Shown here piece after piece: positions 23,279-26,091 of a DNA stretch of 26,091 nucleotides. Both the position numbers and the translations under genes were made by a program. The notes below the pieces were generated by a model. It saw only the letters and a list, made by a program, of their open reading frames with translations, did not search any database and was not told the origin of the DNA. Each line of letters starts with the position of its first letter. The first letter of the stretch is position 1. The stretch lies in assembly GCA_002342225.1 (NCBI GenBank), contig DDPO01000166.1, positions 1 to 26,091 on the forward strand, in the 5' to 3' direction. Origin of the DNA: Bdellovibrionaceae bacterium UBA2466 (lineage in GTDB: Bacteria; Bdellovibrionota; FAC87; UBA2466).

Positions 23279-24271
23279 ATGAAAAAAAATACTCTTCTTA
23301 GTTTGGTCGTTATTACAACTCTTTCAAAACTATCCTTGGGTAGTGTCTTCACTTACAAATTAGAAGGATATCCTAAAGAGATAAGTAGTTGTTACGCTCA
23401 AACAAAAATGATCGGGGAGAAATTCCAAACAGCAACGAAGACTAACGTCATTCACACTGAGTGCACTAAGGAAACTGAAACGGGTTTTGATTTTGTGATC
23501 GAATACGAAGCAGCAACCAAACTAGACTTTACCTCGACCGATTACCGTTTCGGTGGGGTTTATCAAAAAGGAAGATACGAAAAAATCGAAGACTGTCAGA
23601 CTAACCTTCCCAAACAAGCTGAGATCTTTAGAACCGCAACCGGACTTGAGCCTATGTTTAGTTTCTGCACCAATTCTGGTTTATCTTCGGTAAAACCTTG
23701 GGAAGTGATCATCACAGCCCCAGGGAAATCCGCAATGCAACCTGAACTCGGTGGATTCATGGTTTTCACCCAGCCACAAAAAGTTACATACTCAGAAATA
23801 TTCAATGGTCTTGAGACCGCTCTCAAACGCTACGATGCAGTTCTTGCAGACTTAGTATTCAGCAGCAAGTTTCCAATGGGTGAAGCAAGTATTCATTACT
23901 TCGCTAAAGACCATTTTAGTTTTAGCTTAGAGCATGTCACCAAAATCCCCAAGATTGAACAATGTGTCGAACAAGTAGAAGAAGCAAAATCATGGTTCAA
24001 GGATTCTCAAAATCCTCCATTTGCCATCTATTGCGGAGGACCAGAGTTTGGAGAGTTTGAGGTTAACGTAGGCGTGGTAGAAAGGGCCTCTTTTACGCAT
24101 CAAAATTCGGTTGAGAAATTTAAAAGTTTTGATGAGTGCCAGCAAAACCGAGCAGAAGTGATTAGCCACTATTCGGGAAGCTCATTACATAAAACACTGG
24201 GCGGGCTTTGTTCAAGAGACTCCGAAGATCACAGCTTTCATGTAGTTATCTTCAAACAAGCAAAGTCCTAA
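23279..24271 (+). CDS. Secreted protein built from about five repeats of a two-Cys unit
   Basis: A 330-residue protein I do not recognise. It has a signal peptide (MKKNTLLSLVVITTLSKLSLGS), after which about 60-residue units repeat. Each unit has a Cys at the start of a helix after K-I/F-E/D (SSC, IEDC, IEQC, FDEC), a second Cys 23-24 residues later, then a beta strand pair. Cys pairs are 38/62, 106/130, 229/252 and 287/311. A unit around residues 168-210 (TYSEIFNGLETALKRY, then ASIHYF) keeps the pattern but has lost both Cys. The predicted order is strand, helix, strand, strand, with one disulfide per unit. I preferred the ATG at 23279 to the one at 23225, because the signal peptide starts there. 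A DsbA-like gene lies next door on the other strand. The function is unknown. Confidence 0.75.
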   Translation: MKKNTLLSLVVITTLSKLSLGSVFTYKLEGYPKEISSCYAQTKMIGEKFQTATKTNVIHTECTKETETGFDFVIEYEAATKLDFTSTDYRFGGVYQKGRYEKIEDCQTNLPKQAEIFRTATGLEPMFSFCTNSGLSSVKPWEVIITAPGKSAMQPELGGFMVFTQPQKVTYSEIFNGLETALKRYDAVLADLVFSSKFPMGEASIHYFAKDHFSFSLEHVTKIPKIEQCVEQVEEAKSWFKDSQNPPFAIYCGGPEFGEFEVNVGVVERASFTHQNSVEKFKSFDECQQNRAEVISHYSGSSLHKTLGGLCSRDSEDHSFHVVIFKQAKS

Positions 24272-24276
24272 AACAG

Positions 24277-25392
24277 TCACAATAAATTTTCTACTGCTTC
24301 AGCTATAGCCATTGCAGAGGTAAGCCCCGGAGATTCTATACCCAAAAGGTGGATAAAGCCCTCGTGGTTCTCCATTAGAAAATCCAGATTTGGAATTTGA
24401 TCAACAAACAGTTTCGGACGAAGACCTATCAAACCAGGTGACAGATCTCCCAGCGATAAACTGGGTAAATATCTTTGAGCGGCGATTAAAAACTCGGGTT
24501 TCAAACTCTCCCAATCACAATCATAAAGTGCGTCCACTTTTTCATAATTGGACTGCGTCAACCAATCCACGTCAGGACCTAACCTAACCATTCCAGCGAG
24601 ATCTCTTGTCACATGCACGCCTAAACCATCTTTTAATGGTGTTGGATAGACTAAGCTCTTAAAAGCATTTAAAAACTTAGAGCTCAAATTTAAGTACCGT
24701 CCGCGGCAGAAGCGGTGCTCATATCGATTTAGATGAAGAGTTTCGTTCGAGATCTGTGCGGCGCCAAGCCCAGCGGCATTAATAACAATCTCTGACTGAA
24801 TTTTTTCCAAACCTTCCGAGGTCTGCAGCGTAACTTCCCAGCCAATTGAATTTTTCTGAATTTTAGAAAGACGATGACCGTAAGCGAACACTGTATTTTG
24901 ATGAAGTGACAATTGCTCTAAACGAGACATCATCGAATGTGAATCTACAATGCCAGATTCCGAAAAGAAAAGACCTTCTCGAGCATTGACCATCGGTTCT
25001 CTGTTTTTGAGTTCAGTCTGAGAAACATAAGAATTAGGGATGCCAAGCGAATCGCAGTGATTTTTCAATTGCTCGAGATAATCGCTGTCGGAGGATTGGG
25101 TTGCTACAACGTACTTACCACACTTCAAAAAAGGGACCTTAAATTGCTCACAAAAGGAATAGAGCAGCTCTCGCCCTCGGATACACCACTCAGTCTTTCT
25201 TGAATTTGCCGGATAATATATACCACTATGAACAACTTCACTGTTTCTCGAAGAGGTCTCCTGACCGAACTTCACATTTTTTTCAATAACGACTACTCGA
25301 TTTCTAGCAGATAACCTGTGAGCCAAAGCTAAACCAACAGCTCCAGCCCCAATCACAATCACTTCTGTTTTCAGGGTTTCTTGATTTGCCAT
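24277..25392 (-). CDS. lhgO: FAD-dependent oxidoreductase, L-2-hydroxyglutarate oxidase family
   Basis: A 371-residue flavoprotein. VIVIGAGAVG (11-20) is the FAD dinucleotide loop, with Glu37 at the end of the second strand to bind ribose. SSRNSEVVHSGIYYP, including His55, GVHVTRDLAGMVRLGPDVDW and GIESPGLTSAMAIA are the marks of the L2HGDH/LhgO family of the DAO superfamily, which oxidises L-2-hydroxyglutarate to 2-oxoglutarate. The length suits LhgO (about 400), slightly short. The start is 3 bases after the rmlD stop, so it is cotranscribed with a rhamnose gene. That is an odd partner for a metabolite-repair enzyme, and a sugar-acid or polysaccharide-related substrate is an alternative. Confidence 0.85.
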   Translation of the reverse strand: MANQETLKTEVIVIGAGAVGLALAHRLSARNRVVVIEKNVKFGQETSSRNSEVVHSGIYYPANSRKTEWCIRGRELLYSFCEQFKVPFLKCGKYVVATQSSDSDYLEQLKNHCDSLGIPNSYVSQTELKNREPMVNAREGLFFSESGIVDSHSMMSRLEQLSLHQNTVFAYGHRLSKIQKNSIGWEVTLQTSEGLEKIQSEIVINAAGLGAAQISNETLHLNRYEHRFCRGRYLNLSSKFLNAFKSLVYPTPLKDGLGVHVTRDLAGMVRLGPDVDWLTQSNYEKVDALYDCDWESLKPEFLIAAQRYLPSLSLGDLSPGLIGLRPKLFVDQIPNLDFLMENHEGFIHLLGIESPGLTSAMAIAEAVENLL

Positions 25393-25395
25393 TTT

Positions 25396-26091
25396 TTAAA
25401 TTTGGCTCAAAAATTCTTTCAGAGCTGTTTTCCAACTTCCCATACTTTTCTTGCCCAGTTGGGTTAATAATTTTTTATTCGACATCACTCCGTAAATGGG
25501 TCGTCTTGCTGGCAAATGAACATCACTACTTTTCTTAGGGGTGAGTTCAGTGGTTAGATTTAGCTCTGCCTTAACAAAAGAAAACACTTCGAACCAATTT
25601 GTAAAATCATCATAAGAAAAATGAAACAGTCCCTTGGCATCACTTTCAATAAGCTCAACTACCGTTCGGCTCACATCTCGGGTCCATGTGGGAGCCCCCC
25701 ATTGATCCTCAAAAGGTGTAAAGATTTTCTTATCTCGAAGAATTGAAAAACGCTCTCGTTGTTTCCCATAAAGCCACTGCAATCTCAAAACTAAGTTGTT
25801 GGGATTTTTTAAAACTTCCATTTCCCCCAGTAATTTCGTCTCCCCATAATAATTGGGTTTTGGGGGACAAGGCACATCTTCTTCGGTCAAAGGGCGATGA
25901 GCAAGCCCATCAAAAACATAATCGGTGGAAAAATGAATAACCGGTATTTGTAATTTTCTTGCCACAATAGTGAGATTTTGAGGTCCTACCATGTTTAAAC
26001 GATAAGCTTTCTCCCTCTCAGTTTCAGCTTTATCGACATCAGTATAGGCTGCGGCATTAATGATTCCCGAAAAGGAGTAACGCCCTACAAA
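25396..26091 (-). CDS. rmlD: dTDP-4-dehydrorhamnose reductase, C-terminal part (cut by window edge)
   Basis: An open frame enters from the right edge and gives 231 residues up to the stop at 25396. The frame continues ahead of the internal ATG at 25992, so the N-terminus with the NADPH loop lies outside. IINAAAYTDVDKAE, HFSTDYVFDG and YGETKLLGE (the YxxxK pair) are RmlD signatures, and RLQWLYG and a C-terminal ARRPIYGVMSNKKL region match too. RmlD reduces the last intermediate to dTDP-L-rhamnose for surface glycans. The lhgO-like gene follows 3 bases later. The other rml genes are not in view. Confidence 0.93.
   Translation of the reverse strand, partial: FVGRYSFSGIINAAAYTDVDKAETEREKAYRLNMVGPQNLTIVARKLQIPVIHFSTDYVFDGLAHRPLTEEDVPCPPKPNYYGETKLLGEMEVLKNPNNLVLRLQWLYGKQRERFSILRDKKIFTPFEDQWGAPTWTRDVSRTVVELIESDAKGLFHFSYDDFTNWFEVFSFVKAELNLTTELTPKKSSDVHLPARRPIYGVMSNKKLLTQLGKKSMGSWKTALKEFLSQI

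Noticed and set aside
1..26091. CRISPR array, tRNA or rRNA gene, insertion sequence, prophage or toxin-antitoxin pair
   Set aside because: I looked for regular repeats, cloverleaf patterns, transposase motifs and small paired genes and saw none.

Overview
This window comes from a Gram-negative, moderately AT-rich, gene-dense chromosome. It carries LPS precursor genes (kdsA, gmhB), a Wzm/Wzt exporter, Lol-like transport genes, lipoproteins and an outer-membrane barrel candidate. The many unrecognised secreted Cys-rich proteins and a lipoprotein with likely delta-60-type repeats would fit a Bdellovibrio-like bacterium. That placement is inference from style, not from a marker gene. I see no tRNA, rRNA, CRISPR array, insertion sequence or prophage.

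Layout. 1-8923 is a surface-polysaccharide region. It holds the 5' end of a sugar epimerase and a GT2 glycosyltransferase (minus strand). Diverging from them is an operon of HddA-like sugar kinase, SDR and HAD phosphatase (plus strand). A membrane-anchored ComEC-type metallo-beta-lactamase relic follows (minus), then a GDP-fucose-synthase-type reductase and glmS (plus), then wzm-wzt (minus). 9032-13180 encodes a roughly 1000-residue modular lipoprotein and a secreted barrel-like protein, separated by a 372-base gap. 13268-14661 is a kdsA-gmhB operon. A solitary Dam-family methylase lies at 14791-15633. 15630-18350 is a three-gene lipoprotein-sorting-like operon (LolA-like protein, FtsX-type permease, LolD-like ATPase). 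18571-24271 holds an unrecognised 706-residue exported protein, a divergent AdoMet-decarboxylase-family protein, a class V aminotransferase, a DsbA-like thioredoxin and a secreted protein made of a repeated two-Cys unit. The right end has a FAD oxidoreductase of the L-2-hydroxyglutarate oxidase family, preceded by an rmlD cut by the window edge.

How the genes fit together. GlmS feeds UDP-GlcNAc synthesis. KdsA and GmhB feed the Kdo and heptose inner core. The kinase, phosphatase and Fcl-like reductase point to a nucleotide-activated heptose or deoxy sugar. RmlD points to dTDP-rhamnose. Wzm/Wzt would export the finished glycan. The Lol-like operon and the exported proteins make this an envelope-centred region.

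Best leads are two unrecognised repeat architectures in secreted proteins (Cys pairs spaced about 40 and about 24 residues apart), an MBL-fold protein that has lost its metal motif, a HAD phosphatase paralogue without the GmhB zinc loop, a divergent AdoMetDC-family enzyme behind a terminator-like leader hairpin, and several genes whose -10-like boxes sit so close to the start codon that the mRNA would be leaderless.
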